A stretch of DNA of 44,872 nt from an uncultured Pelagibacteraceae bacterium (GCA_902552805.1 CACDIC010000011.1:1-44872), one strand, 5' to 3'. Shown: positions 34,914-44,034, counted from the stretch's first letter. Numbers and translations are program-made. Notes: generated from the sequence alone by a model not told the origin.

Positions 34914-35031
34914 ATTCTAGCTTCTAAATATGACCAAAATATAAACTTCTTAGTTGAATTATGTTGATAAAATTAGATTTTGCTAAGTATTTGTCAAAAG
35001 AATCATCTATTTAGTCAGGATAGGAGGAATA

Positions 35032-36342
35032 ATGTTAGACAAATATTTTGAGTACAAAAAACACAAAACAGATTTTAAAACAGAAGTAATAGCCGGAACG
35101 ACTACTTTTTTAACCATGGCTTATATAATGTTTTTAAATCCGTTTATTTTATCAGGTGAATTTGCTGGACCCGAAAAAGGTTTCTTTGATTTCGGCGCAG
35201 TTTACACTGCAACTATTCTAGCAACTGCTTTGGCTTGTTTCATAATGGCATTTCATGGAAAAACTTGGCCGATTGGTCTTGCGCCAGGAATGGGGATTAA
35301 TGCTTTTGTAGCTTTTGGAGTTTGTGCAGGTATGGGATATACACCGCAACAAGCTTTGGGTGCTGTATTAGTTGCTGGTGTATTATTTTTAATTATATCA
35401 TTAACACCAATAAGAGCATGGCTTATCAACTCTATTCCTAAGAGTTTAAAGTTAGGAATTGGTGCCGGAATTGGTTTGTTCTTAGCAATTATCGGTCTTC
35501 AAATTATGGAAGTAGTTGTTGATAATCCTGTAACATTAGTACAGCTTGGAAATTTAAGTGATCCACTTGTTTTATTAGGATGCGCAACTTTTATTGCAAT
35601 AATTGTTTTAGATAAGATGAACGTTAAAGGTAATATCATTATTGGTATTTTAGTATTTAGTATAATTGCTTGGGCTACGGGTCTTGCAAAGTTTAATGGT
35701 ATCGCAAGTGCTCCGCCTTCAATGACTTATCTTTTTGAATTTGATTTATCTGCAGCTATGACAGCTGGAATGTCTACAGTCATATTTACTCTATTGTTTG
35801 TTGACTTTTTTGATACTGCAGGAACTTTAACTTCAGTTGCCAATGTAGCTGGAAAAGTTGGCAAAGATGGAAAAGTTAAAGACATCAATAAAGCAATGTT
35901 ATCAGACAGCGTGAGTACTGTTGCAGGAGCTGTAATGGGAACCACAACCGTAACTAGTTACGTTGAGTCTGGGGCTGGGGTAAAAGCTGGTGGAAAGACT
36001 GGCATGACCTCTTTGGTAATTGGTATATTATTTTTAGCATGTATATTTTTTGCACCCTTAGCAACTAGTTTACCAAAACAAATTGATGGTGCTGCTTTAC
36101 TTTTTGTTTCAGTTCTATTTATAAGAAATATTACTGACATAGAGTGGAATGATGTTTCAGAGTCTGCTCCAGCAATTCTTGCGATGATCGCTATGCCTTT
36201 AACTTATAGTATCAGCAATGGTATTGCTCTAGCTTTCGTATCATATGCTTTGATCAAGATATTCACTGGTAAATTTGCAACTACTTCACCAGCTATTTGG
36301 GTAATAGCAATTTTGAGTGTTGTAAGTTTTGCAGTTGCTTAA
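35032..36342 (+). CDS. Purine permease, NCS2/AzgA-type (hypoxanthine/guanine/adenine)
   Basis: A 436-residue inner-membrane transporter. The N-terminal TEVIAGTTTFLTMAYIMFLNP is the signature of the AzgA/PbuG/GhxP branch (quoted here within the 20-residue limit as VIAGTTTFLTMAYIMFLNP). GLAPGMGINAFVAFGVC and FFDTAGTLTSVAN are the other family blocks. Around 12-14 hydrophobic helices are expected. It has a strong Shine-Dalgarno sequence (ATAGGAGG), a strong terminator follows it, and a purine phosphoribosyltransferase gene faces it, so uptake and salvage of a free purine base are adjacent. No purine riboswitch was recognised in the 118 bases upstream. Confidence 0.92.
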   Translation: MLDKYFEYKKHKTDFKTEVIAGTTTFLTMAYIMFLNPFILSGEFAGPEKGFFDFGAVYTATILATALACFIMAFHGKTWPIGLAPGMGINAFVAFGVCAGMGYTPQQALGAVLVAGVLFLIISLTPIRAWLINSIPKSLKLGIGAGIGLFLAIIGLQIMEVVVDNPVTLVQLGNLSDPLVLLGCATFIAIIVLDKMNVKGNIIIGILVFSIIAWATGLAKFNGIASAPPSMTYLFEFDLSAAMTAGMSTVIFTLLFVDFFDTAGTLTSVANVAGKVGKDGKVKDINKAMLSDSVSTVAGAVMGTTTVTSYVESGAGVKAGGKTGMTSLVIGILFLACIFFAPLATSLPKQIDGAALLFVSVLFIRNITDIEWNDVSESAPAILAMIAMPLTYSISNGIALAFVSYALIKIFTGKFATTSPAIWVIAILSVVSFAVA

Positions 36343-36352
36343 ATATTAATTG

Positions 36353-36390
36353 AACAGGGCTAGTTTATACTAGCCCTGTTTATTTTTTTT
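36353..36390 (+). terminator. Rho-independent terminator of the purine permease gene
   Basis: A perfect 12-pair stem AACAGGGCTAGT - TTAT - ACTAGCCCTGTT (36353-36380) is followed by TA and a T8 run. The hairpin includes the stop codon and the last few codons of the convergent phosphoribosyltransferase gene, which ends at 36370, so the same bases serve as coding and terminator sequence. Confidence 0.93.
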
Positions 36391-36897
36391 TACAATCTCC
36401 TCAATAGACAATTCTTCATAATGTTCTGTAGGTTGAACAATCCAAGGGTCTGAATTTAATCTGATAGGACAAAAATCAGGTTCAAAAGTTGACGATTTCT
36501 TTTTCCATAAACAGGCAGTTTTTACTTCTTTTATATAATCTTTAGTTGGGCCGTAATTTTTCAACCACTCAATGCTTTTATTAAGCGTTAAACCGGTATC
36601 AGAGAGATCATCTATTAGAAGAACCTTATTAAAATCTTTGTTATCTGCCAAAGAACTTATTTCTCTTGCAAACATCAATTGGCCCTGTTGATCCTCTAAA
36701 CCTTTACCTGAATAACTTTGAATAACAATATACGCGATTGGTAATTTCAAAATTCTTGATAAAATATCAATAATAGGGGCTGCCCCTCTCATAATGCCAA
36801 CTAGTACAGTTGGTTTATATTTTTCATGAATTTGTATTGCTAACTTTTCAACTATTTGAGTATATTCATCAAAACTGATAATTAATTTCTCTGCCAT
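36370..36897 (-). CDS. Purine phosphoribosyltransferase (Gpt/Hpt-type)
   Basis: A 175-residue type I phosphoribosyltransferase that would convert a free purine (xanthine, guanine or hypoxanthine) and PRPP to the nucleotide. The PRPP loop is VLLIDDLSDTGLTL at about 92-105, and MRGAAPIIDILSR provides the pyrophosphate loop. The C-terminal PDFCPIRLNSDPWIVQPTEHYE (part) carries the base-binding Trp. I prefer the ATG at 36897 (MAEKLIIS) over 36912. The exact base is undetermined. It faces the purine permease gene, and its 3' end lies inside that gene's terminator. Confidence 0.85.
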   Translation of the reverse strand: MAEKLIISFDEYTQIVEKLAIQIHEKYKPTVLVGIMRGAAPIIDILSRILKLPIAYIVIQSYSGKGLEDQQGQLMFAREISSLADNKDFNKVLLIDDLSDTGLTLNKSIEWLKNYGPTKDYIKEVKTACLWKKKSSTFEPDFCPIRLNSDPWIVQPTEHYEELSIEEIVKKNKQG

Positions 36898-36940
36898 GAA
36901 ATTTATTATCATAATTAAAAATAATTAAAAAGGAGAAATC

Positions 36941-37237
36941 ATGAAAGCTTATTGGATAAGTTTGTATACTAAAGTGGATGACCAAGAAAATTTAAAAAAG
37001 TATGCAGAGGCAGTAACTCCAATTATTAAAAGTTATGGTGGTTTACCTTTAGTTAGAGGTGGCAAACATACAACTTTCGATGGTGATGATTTTTTAAGAA
37101 CTGTGGTTTGGGAATTTCCAAATTACGAGCAAGCTTTAAAATGTCATCAATCTAAAGAATATCAGGCTGGTTGGAATTTAGCCAAAAAGACCACTTTAAG
37201 ACACATGCAAATCGTTGAGGGATTTAGTACTGAATAG
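36941..37237 (+). CDS. DUF1330 family protein
   Basis: A 98-residue protein of the DUF1330 family, a dimeric alpha/beta-barrel fold of unknown function. The pattern is AYWISLYTKVDDQENLKKYA, then GGLPLVRGG and FPNYEQALKCHQSKEYQ (each a family block). A good Shine-Dalgarno sequence (AAAAGGAG) lies before the ATG, which suggests strong expression. It overlaps the convergent DNA glycosylase gene by 14 bases. Confidence 0.87.
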   Translation: MKAYWISLYTKVDDQENLKKYAEAVTPIIKSYGGLPLVRGGKHTTFDGDDFLRTVVWEFPNYEQALKCHQSKEYQAGWNLAKKTTLRHMQIVEGFSTE

Positions 37238-37859
37238 GCTCAGGATCTATACTTCTCCACAAATACCATGTAGCTACTGAGCAATAAGGTGAAAATCTTT
37301 TTTGAAGCAAAGACACAAATTTTTCTGGTGGAAAATATTTTTTATTATAATTTTTAGAAATCGCTCTCAAAAGCCCAATATCTTGTATAGGCCAAATGTC
37401 AGATCTATTATAAGTAAAAAGTAAAATCATTTCAGCCGACCATCTACCTATTTGTCTTAAATTAGATAAATAAACTATAGCTTCCTCATCACTCATATTC
37501 TTTATTAATTTAGGATTAAAGGATTTATTAAGAATTTGTTTGGCTAAACTTTTTATTCCCAAGACTTTTTGCCTACTTAATCCGCAATTTCTAAGTTGTA
37601 TTGTTGTCAATTTAGATACAGTTTTAGGATTGATTTTATTTTTACATTTTTTCCTAAATTTAAAAAAAACTGAATTTGCTGCAGCAACACTTATTTGCTG
37701 ACCAATAATACTTTTACACAATGAAAAAAAAATATCCTTTCTTGAAGTAAGAATCGTTTCATTGGGGCTTTGATAATTTTCAATCAATCTTGACATTATT
37801 TTATCCCTTTTGGATAAATATCTTTTAGCTTTATTCCAATATTTTGGAAATTTAGTCAT
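37224..37859 (-). CDS. alkA: DNA-3-methyladenine glycosylase II (AlkA/HhH-GPD family)
   Basis: A 211-residue base-excision enzyme that removes alkylated purines. The helix-hairpin-helix is LRQIGRWSAEM at 134-144 and the catalytic Asp160 is in WPIQDIGL, the normal 16-20 residues later. IIGQQISVAAANSV opens the conserved core. It lacks the N-terminal AlkA beta domain of E. coli, like Mag-type single-domain enzymes. There is no iron-sulfur cluster of the Nth kind. The ATG overlaps the upstream exporter gene by eight bases. Confidence 0.88.
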   Translation of the reverse strand: MTKFPKYWNKAKRYLSKRDKIMSRLIENYQSPNETILTSRKDIFFSLCKSIIGQQISVAAANSVFFKFRKKCKNKINPKTVSKLTTIQLRNCGLSRQKVLGIKSLAKQILNKSFNPKLIKNMSDEEAIVYLSNLRQIGRWSAEMILLFTYNRSDIWPIQDIGLLRAISKNYNKKYFPPEKFVSLLQKRFSPYCSVATWYLWRSIDPEPIQY

Positions 37860-38736
37860 TGATTGTTTTAGAAGTGATTATCTTTTTGTTGTAAATTTCT
37901 CTTCTAAAAATAATTAATGTTGAGATAATTACCAAAAAGGCTCCAAGAAGAGTTTTGATTGTTGGAACCTCACCCCAAATGAAATATCCAAAAATTATTG
38001 CAAACAAAAGAGCTAAATATTTTAAAGGTGTTACCAAAGAAACCTCAGAATACTTATATGACTGTCCCAACCATAAATTTGCAACACCTCCGAAAATGCC
38101 AACAAAAGATAATAAAATAAAATCCTGTAAATTGGGCATAACCCATCCTTGTGGAATAGTTAAAAAACTCAATAATGTTATTGATAAGGAAAAATAGAAT
38201 GAAATTAACCAAACTGGTTCCGTGGTTGATAACTGTCTAATTGATATTGCTACATAAGATAGACCAAGACAAAATATTATGGGAAAAATATAATAAATGT
38301 TAAGTTCACTTATCCCTGGTTCAGTGATAACTAATATTCCTATAAAACCAACTATCACAGCTAACCATCTATAAATTCCAACTTTTTCACTCAATAGAAA
38401 AATTGAAAATATAGTTGTAAAAATTGGAGCAGCAAAAGAAATACTTACCACAGTTGCTAGGGGTAATTTTCTTAAAGCAATAAAAATTGCTACTAAAGCA
38501 ATTAAACCCGACAAGCACCTTAGAGCATGCAAGCCTGGTCTTTTGGTTTGATAAAAATTGTGAAGTCTATCTCTTGGTATAATGAAAAAATAAAATAGTA
38601 TCCCAAAAAACCCTCTAAAAAATAAAACCTGTCCAATCGGATAATCGACTGACCACTTGACAATTATATCCATTAGTGAGAATGCACAAACAGACATAAA
38701 CATGTACAAAAATCCCAATTGATTTTTACTAAGCAT
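37852..38736 (-). CDS. EamA/DMT-superfamily exporter
   Basis: A 294-residue inner-membrane protein with ten hydrophobic helices arranged as two EamA repeats. FFRGFFGILFYF and SFAAPIFTTIFSIFLLSEKVG in the first half and GGVANLWLGQSYKYSEVSLV with FGYFIWGEVPT in the second are typical of the drug/metabolite transporter group (second block quoted as GGVANLWLGQSYKYSE). The substrate is unknown. It is the first gene of a two-gene unit with the DNA glycosylase and diverges from msrA across 35 bases. Confidence 0.88.
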   Translation of the reverse strand: MLSKNQLGFLYMFMSVCAFSLMDIIVKWSVDYPIGQVLFFRGFFGILFYFFIIPRDRLHNFYQTKRPGLHALRCLSGLIALVAIFIALRKLPLATVVSISFAAPIFTTIFSIFLLSEKVGIYRWLAVIVGFIGILVITEPGISELNIYYIFPIIFCLGLSYVAISIRQLSTTEPVWLISFYFSLSITLLSFLTIPQGWVMPNLQDFILLSFVGIFGGVANLWLGQSYKYSEVSLVTPLKYLALLFAIIFGYFIWGEVPTIKTLLGAFLVIISTLIIFRREIYNKKIITSKTIND

Positions 38737-38771
38737 ACGAATAATTTGTAAATTAATTTAAATCATAATCA

Positions 38772-39215
38772 ATGGAAATAGCAGTTTTAGCACTTGGATG
38801 TTTTTGGGGACCTGAAATCAAATTCAGCAAAATTAATGGCGTTATCAAAACTGAAGTTGGCTATTGTGGTGGTAATAGTTCACAAACCACCTATAAAGAA
38901 GTTTGCACAGGAAGTACAAATCATGCTGAAGTTGTTAAAATTGATTTTAATGAGAAGGTAATTACTTATGAAGAAATTTTAAAAATTTTTTTTGAAATTC
39001 ATGACCCAACTACACTAAATTCTCAAGGACCAGATTTTGGTACACAATATAGAAGTGAAATCTTTTATTTGAATGACAATCAAAAAAAAATTGCAGAAGA
39101 TGTTTTAGACCAGGTCAATAAAAAGTTATCAGGGAAAGTTGTAACAAAAATTTCCCTACTAAAAAACTATTGTATTGCTGAGGAATATCATCAAAAATAT
39201 TTAGAAAAGAGATAA
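38772..39215 (+). CDS. msrA: Peptide-methionine (S)-S-oxide reductase
   Basis: MsrA repairs methionine-S-sulfoxide in proteins. The 147-residue protein is short but complete: the catalytic motif is GCFWG with Cys10, VGYCGG follows, and EEYHQKYLEK closes the enzyme. The usual aromatic or Ala position before AE.YHQ is Cys (NYCIAEEYHQ), and extra cysteines occur in VGYCGG and KEVCTG, so the recycling Cys is not obvious. The stop overlaps the sulfurtransferase start (TAATG). Confidence 0.94.
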   Translation: MEIAVLALGCFWGPEIKFSKINGVIKTEVGYCGGNSSQTTYKEVCTGSTNHAEVVKIDFNEKVITYEEILKIFFEIHDPTTLNSQGPDFGTQYRSEIFYLNDNQKKIAEDVLDQVNKKLSGKVVTKISLLKNYCIAEEYHQKYLEKR

Positions 39216-40030
39216 TGTCATTAGTAGAAACTGATTGGCTCGAAAATAACAAAGACAAAGTAAAAATAATTGATTGCTCTTGGCACATGCCACAAACGAA
39301 AAGAAATGGTTTTAAAGAGTATAAAACTCAACATATACCTGAGTCCATTTTTTTTGACCTAGATGGTAATTCTGACAAAAATACAAATCTTCCACATATG
39401 TTAGTGAATAAAAATGAATGGGAAAAAATAGTCTCAAAGATGGGAATTAAAAATGAGGATATGATTATTATTTATGATAATTCTGATGTTGTAAGCTCAT
39501 GTCGCTGTTGGTTTAATTTTATTTATTATGGTCATGATCCTAAACTAGTTCATGTTTTAAATGGAGGTTTAAAAAAATGGCTGGAAGAAAAAAGAAAAGT
39601 AACAAATAATTTATCTAAAGTTATCGAGTCAGACTACAAAAGTTTTGAAAATCAGGAATTAGTTAAAAACAAAGATTCAATTAATCGAAATATAAAAACC
39701 CAAAAATTTATAGTTGTTGATGCGAGAAATAAAGATAGATTTGAAGGAAAGGTTCCTGAGCCTAGAAAGGGATTAAAAAGTGGTAATATTAAAAATTCTG
39801 TTTGCATGCCATTTGGCTCTTGTCTTAATCAGGATAGAACTTTTAGAAATAAACAAGAACTCGAAAAAATTTTTCAATCTTCCTTAAAAAACTTAAATGA
39901 TAAAAATATTGTCTTTTCATGTGGATCTGGGGTAACCGCGTGTGTTTTGGCACTAGCTTATTCTTTAATAAATGATAAATATCGACCCTGTATTTATGAT
40001 GGCTCTTGGGCTGAATACGGGTTAATTTAA
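39215..40030 (+). CDS. sseA: 3-mercaptopyruvate sulfurtransferase (rhodanese family)
   Basis: A 271-residue two-domain rhodanese that moves a sulfane sulfur from 3-mercaptopyruvate or thiosulfate to an acceptor. The active-site loop is CGSGVTA at 236-242; the Gly-Ser-Gly-Val-Thr loop favours mercaptopyruvate over thiosulfate. Other blocks are HIPESIFFDLD and VLNGGLKKW in the inactive first domain, and VVDARNKDRFEG in the second. There is no signal peptide. It is one base overlapped with msrA and five bases ahead of the RND adaptor gene. Confidence 0.92.
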   Translation: MSLVETDWLENNKDKVKIIDCSWHMPQTKRNGFKEYKTQHIPESIFFDLDGNSDKNTNLPHMLVNKNEWEKIVSKMGIKNEDMIIIYDNSDVVSSCRCWFNFIYYGHDPKLVHVLNGGLKKWLEEKRKVTNNLSKVIESDYKSFENQELVKNKDSINRNIKTQKFIVVDARNKDRFEGKVPEPRKGLKSGNIKNSVCMPFGSCLNQDRTFRNKQELEKIFQSSLKNLNDKNIVFSCGSGVTACVLALAYSLINDKYRPCIYDGSWAEYGLI

Positions 40031-40035
40031 AAAGA

Positions 40036-40905
40036 ATGAAAAGATCGACTAAAACTATATCAATTATTTTAATATTTTTTCTAATTATTGCAGCGGTAAT
40101 TATTGGTAGAACAATGATTGGAAATCATTTTAAAAAAAAATTCAGTAAAAGACCCCCTCCAGGAATAATTGTCACCGAAGTGGTAAAAAAGGAATTTGCT
40201 GAAACAATAGAGACCTTTGGTACTGCAATCTCAAAAAAATCTGAAACTTTCAAAATAAAAAAAGATGATCTTTTTGAAGATTTAAAATTGAAAGACTTTG
40301 TTAAAAAAGGAGATGTATTAATCAAGTTGAAAAGTGGAAATATTATAGCTCCATTCAGTGGAGTACTTGGTTATACTGGTCTTACGGAAGATATTCTTGT
40401 ATCTAATAATATATTCATCATAACATTAGATGATAATTCAACTATTTACTCAGACATTAAAATTCCAGAGAATTATTCGGCATCTATTAAAAAAGGTCTT
40501 CCAGTTGACGTAAAATTATCTAGTTTTAAAGATAAAACTTTTTCAGGTGAAGTTGATTTTGTATCAAGCAGGATTAACGCCGATACAAGAAGTATATTAT
40601 CCAGAATTAAAGTGCAAAATAATGATCTCGAACTGATCTCAGGATCTCTTTTAGAAGTAAGCGTTAAATTTAATCTTAGAAACTCATTAAGTGTACCTGA
40701 TACAAGTGTGATGATTGAAGGCGACAAATCCTATGTTTACAAAATAAATGGCGAAAATGTTGCAAATAAAACTGAGGTTAAAACAGGTCTAAGAAGTAAT
40801 AAAAACATTGAGGTAATTTCTGGATTAAATGAAGGGGAAATAATCGTCGCGGAAGGATTAAAAAAAGTAAGACCTAGAGGAAAAATAAAACCTATTACAA
40901 AATAA
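40036..40905 (+). CDS. RND efflux periplasmic adaptor, hairpin-less short form
   Basis: A 289-residue membrane fusion protein. A hydrophobic N-terminal anchor spans residues 7-24. The lipoyl (barrel-sandwich) halves are KDFVKKGDVLIKLKSG (86-101) and NIIAPFSGVLG (102-112), and they adjoin directly. The alpha-helical hairpin that normally separates them by 60 or more residues is absent. A beta-barrel domain (IYSDIKIPENY onward) and a membrane-proximal domain ending in VKTGLRSNKNIEVISGLNEGE follow. It is joined stop-to-start with the RND pump gene, its obvious partner. How it would contact a TolC-type channel is unclear. Confidence 0.87.
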   Translation: MKRSTKTISIILIFFLIIAAVIIGRTMIGNHFKKKFSKRPPPGIIVTEVVKKEFAETIETFGTAISKKSETFKIKKDDLFEDLKLKDFVKKGDVLIKLKSGNIIAPFSGVLGYTGLTEDILVSNNIFIITLDDNSTIYSDIKIPENYSASIKKGLPVDVKLSSFKDKTFSGEVDFVSSRINADTRSILSRIKVQNNDLELISGSLLEVSVKFNLRNSLSVPDTSVMIEGDKSYVYKINGENVANKTEVKTGLRSNKNIEVISGLNEGEIIVAEGLKKVRPRGKIKPITK

Positions 40906-43900
40906 ATGTTTATTACTGAATTAAGCATAAAAAGACCAGCTGTTTCTTGGGTAATGTCTTTAATCTTAATTATTTTTGGTTTATTTGTCTTTTGGAAATT
41001 ACCAGTTAGAGAATTACCCAATGGAATACAGCCACCTGTAGTCCAAGTCCAAGTAGATTACAAATCTGCATCAGCATCAATTGTGGATCAAGAAGTTACT
41101 CAAGTCGTTGAAGATGTTATTGGTGGTGCTGAAGGTATAAAAAATATAGACTCAAAATCTGAGAATGGAAGAAGCACAATTAATGTAGAGTTTGATACTA
41201 GTATTGATTTAGATAATGCTGCTAACGATATAAGAGAAAGAGTTGCGAGAGTTGTAGATAATTTACCATCTGAGTCTGATCCTCCTCAAATATTAAAAAG
41301 GGCAGCTGGTTTTACTACAACTATGTGGTTGTCGTTATCATCTGCAACTTGGAGTGATCTTGAATTAGGAGACTATGCAGAAAGATATTTAGTGGATCAG
41401 TTTTCTAGTATTAAAAATGTCGGAAGAATTCTTGTTGGTGGTCTAAGAGAATTAAGTATTAGAGTTTGGATAGATCCAATTAAACTTGCTGCAAATGATT
41501 TAACTATCAAGGAAGTCGAACTTGCAATGCGTGGAGAAAATATAAGTCTTCCAGCCGGTACTCTTGAGGCAGATAACATTGACCTAACATTAAATTTAGA
41601 TAAATCATACAATGATATAAATTCGATAAAACAATTACCAATCAAAAAAACAAATAATAAAGTCATTTTGTTATCTGATGTTGCTGATATTGAATTTGGA
41701 CCTGTTTCAGAAAAAACACTTTTTAAAGCTCAAACAAAAGATCAGGTTAATTTAAGGACAGTGGGTATTGGTATTTATGCGAGAAGTGGAGCTTCAACAG
41801 TCGAACTTTCGAATGAAATCAAAAAAAAGATAGTAGAAGTTAAAAAATCTTTACCAAGTGAATTAGATTTAAGAGTTTCATTTAATAGAGCAAACTACGT
41901 GGAGGCTGCTATTGAAGAGGTATATAAAACCCTTTTGATTGCTTTTGTATTAGTAGTACTAATAATTTATTTATTTCTTGGGAATCTTAAAGCTGTAGTC
42001 GTTCCAGCGATCGCTCTTCCAGTAAGCTTAATAGCATCTTTCTTAGGTCTTTATATTTTTGGATTATCCATAAATATATTTGTTCTTTTAAGTTTTATTT
42101 TAGCGATTGGAATAATAACTGATGACTCAGTGATTATGACTGATGCGATATATCGAAGGATAGAAAATGGAGAAACTCCACTAGTTGCTGCTTATAAAGG
42201 GTCCAAACAAATTTCATTTGCAATCATAGCGACAACATTAATTTTAGTAGCTGTATTTTTACCACTGATATTCATAGAGGGAATTTCAGGAACATTATTT
42301 AGAGAAACAGCAATTGCATTATCATTTTCAATAGTTGTCTCGTCATTTGTTGCTCTTACTTTGTCGCCAATGCTCGCTAGTAAATTTTTAAATAAAAGGA
42401 CTTCAAAGAGGATTTTTATTCAAAAATTTGAAAAAATATTTTTAGGATTTTCAAAATTCTATAGAGAGACTTTAGATGTAATTACTCACAAAACAAAATC
42501 AGTGGGTTCTTTTATTGTATTTATAATTATTTGCTCTGTATTATTGTTTAGTTTCTCTAAAAAAGAGTTATTGCCAATGGAAGATCGTGGTGCTTATTTA
42601 ATCATTGGCGCAACAGATGAAGGAAGCTCTTTTGAGTACACACAAGAACAAGCACAAAAAGTCGAAGCTAGATTAATTCCACTTTTACAAGCTGAAGATA
42701 GTCCATACTCAAGATTTATTATGAGAGTACCTGGTTTTGGTAGTTCTGCAAACTCATATAATAGTTTTATCATAATTGCACTTTTAGATGACTGGAAAAA
42801 TAGGAAAAAAGGACAGCAAGTTGTTTTGAGAGAGGCTATTGGAAAAATTGTTACATTACCTCAAGCTCTTGCGTTTCCAATATCTCCACAATCAATCAGA
42901 GTATCTAATTATAATAAGCCAGTACAAATGGTTATTTATGGAAGTACCTATGAGGAACTTGAAGAAATTCAAAAAAGAGTAATTAGAAAATTAAGATCAA
43001 ATAAAAGTCTCTCAAGAATTGAGTCTGATTACAATCGAAACAAACCTGAAGTGAAATTAGTTATTAATAAAAATAAAGCTAAAGATTTAGGTGTATCAAC
43101 AAAAGCAATAGGAGAAACACTTGAAACTCTTTATGGGGGAAAAAAAATTACAACTTTCAATAAATTAGGTAAAGAATACCCAATTGTAGTGCAGCAATAT
43201 TTATCTGATAGAAGGAATAAAGAGGGAGTTTCAAAAATTTTTGTTCGTTCTGAAACAAATGGAAAACTAATTTCTTTATCAAATTTAGTTAGTTTTAAAG
43301 AGGAGGGTTCAGCGAAACAACTTGCAAGATACAATAGACAACGAGCAGTCACGATATCTGCAAATATTAATGAAGGATACACCTTAACCGATGCGATAAA
43401 ATTCTTTGAGAATATCATGACAGATTTAGCCCCAAAAAATCAAATTACCTGGAAAGGTAAATCAGAGGAGATTAAAGAAACTAGTAATGAATTATTTATA
43501 ATTTTTATTCTCGCATTGCTCACAGCTTACTTGGTGATGGCAGCAACATTTAACTCCTTTATTCATCCATTCATTATAGTTTTAACAGTTCCTTTGGCAA
43601 TTTTTGGTGGGTTAGTATTTATTTTATTTCTAAATAGTTCAGTTAATATTTTTTCTCAGATCGCTTTGATAATACTTATCGGTATATCGACTAAAAATAG
43701 TATTTTAATTGTTGATTATGCCAATCGAATAAGGACTACAGGAAAAAGTATTGAATTAGCTGTGAAAGAAGCCTGTGCAGTAAGATTTAGACCTATCATT
43801 ATGACTTCGTTAAGTACGATGATCGCAATGATACCTTTGGTTATAGGAAATATTGGTCCAGGTGCAGGTGAAGGATCAAGATTAGCTGTGGGAGCAACCA

Positions 43901-44034
43901 TCTTGGGTGGTATGATAATTTCAACTTTTTTCACATTATACGTTACTCCATCAATGTATTTAGCTTTAGCAAAAAACACTAAAAGGATTGATATAATAGA
44001 CCTGGAGTTAAAAAAAGAACTTTCTAAAAAATAA
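40906..44034 (+). CDS. RND-family efflux transporter (AcrB-like)
   Basis: A 1042-residue proton-driven inner-membrane pump with the usual 12 membrane helices and two large periplasmic loops. The N-terminal ELSIKRPAVSWVMSLILI is typical. The proton-relay residues are intact: Asp406 and Asp407 in helix 4 (IITDDSVIMTDAI) and Lys930 in helix 10 (STKNSILIVDYA). The start follows the adaptor's stop with no gap. The sequence groups loosely with AcrB/MexF-type hydrophobe pumps; the substrate cannot be told. No outer-membrane channel gene is in the window. Confidence 0.94.
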   Translation: MFITELSIKRPAVSWVMSLILIIFGLFVFWKLPVRELPNGIQPPVVQVQVDYKSASASIVDQEVTQVVEDVIGGAEGIKNIDSKSENGRSTINVEFDTSIDLDNAANDIRERVARVVDNLPSESDPPQILKRAAGFTTTMWLSLSSATWSDLELGDYAERYLVDQFSSIKNVGRILVGGLRELSIRVWIDPIKLAANDLTIKEVELAMRGENISLPAGTLEADNIDLTLNLDKSYNDINSIKQLPIKKTNNKVILLSDVADIEFGPVSEKTLFKAQTKDQVNLRTVGIGIYARSGASTVELSNEIKKKIVEVKKSLPSELDLRVSFNRANYVEAAIEEVYKTLLIAFVLVVLIIYLFLGNLKAVVVPAIALPVSLIASFLGLYIFGLSINIFVLLSFILAIGIITDDSVIMTDAIYRRIENGETPLVAAYKGSKQISFAIIATTLILVAVFLPLIFIEGISGTLFRETAIALSFSIVVSSFVALTLSPMLASKFLNKRTSKRIFIQKFEKIFLGFSKFYRETLDVITHKTKSVGSFIVFIIICSVLLFSFSKKELLPMEDRGAYLIIGATDEGSSFEYTQEQAQKVEARLIPLLQAEDSPYSRFIMRVPGFGSSANSYNSFIIIALLDDWKNRKKGQQVVLREAIGKIVTLPQALAFPISPQSIRVSNYNKPVQMVIYGSTYEELEEIQKRVIRKLRSNKSLSRIESDYNRNKPEVKLVINKNKAKDLGVSTKAIGETLETLYGGKKITTFNKLGKEYPIVVQQYLSDRRNKEGVSKIFVRSETNGKLISLSNLVSFKEEGSAKQLARYNRQRAVTISANINEGYTLTDAIKFFENIMTDLAPKNQITWKGKSEEIKETSNELFIIFILALLTAYLVMAATFNSFIHPFIIVLTVPLAIFGGLVFILFLNSSVNIFSQIALIILIGISTKNSILIVDYANRIRTTGKSIELAVKEACAVRFRPIIMTSLSTMIAMIPLVIGNIGPGAGEGSRLAVGATILGGMIISTFFTLYVTPSMYLALAKNTKRIDIIDLELKKELSKK

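Noticed and set aside
34914-35031. Possible purine riboswitch before the purine permease gene
   Set aside because: I looked for the paired helices and loop-loop bases of purine or PreQ1 aptamers and saw none. The stretch is AT-rich with only a Shine-Dalgarno sequence.
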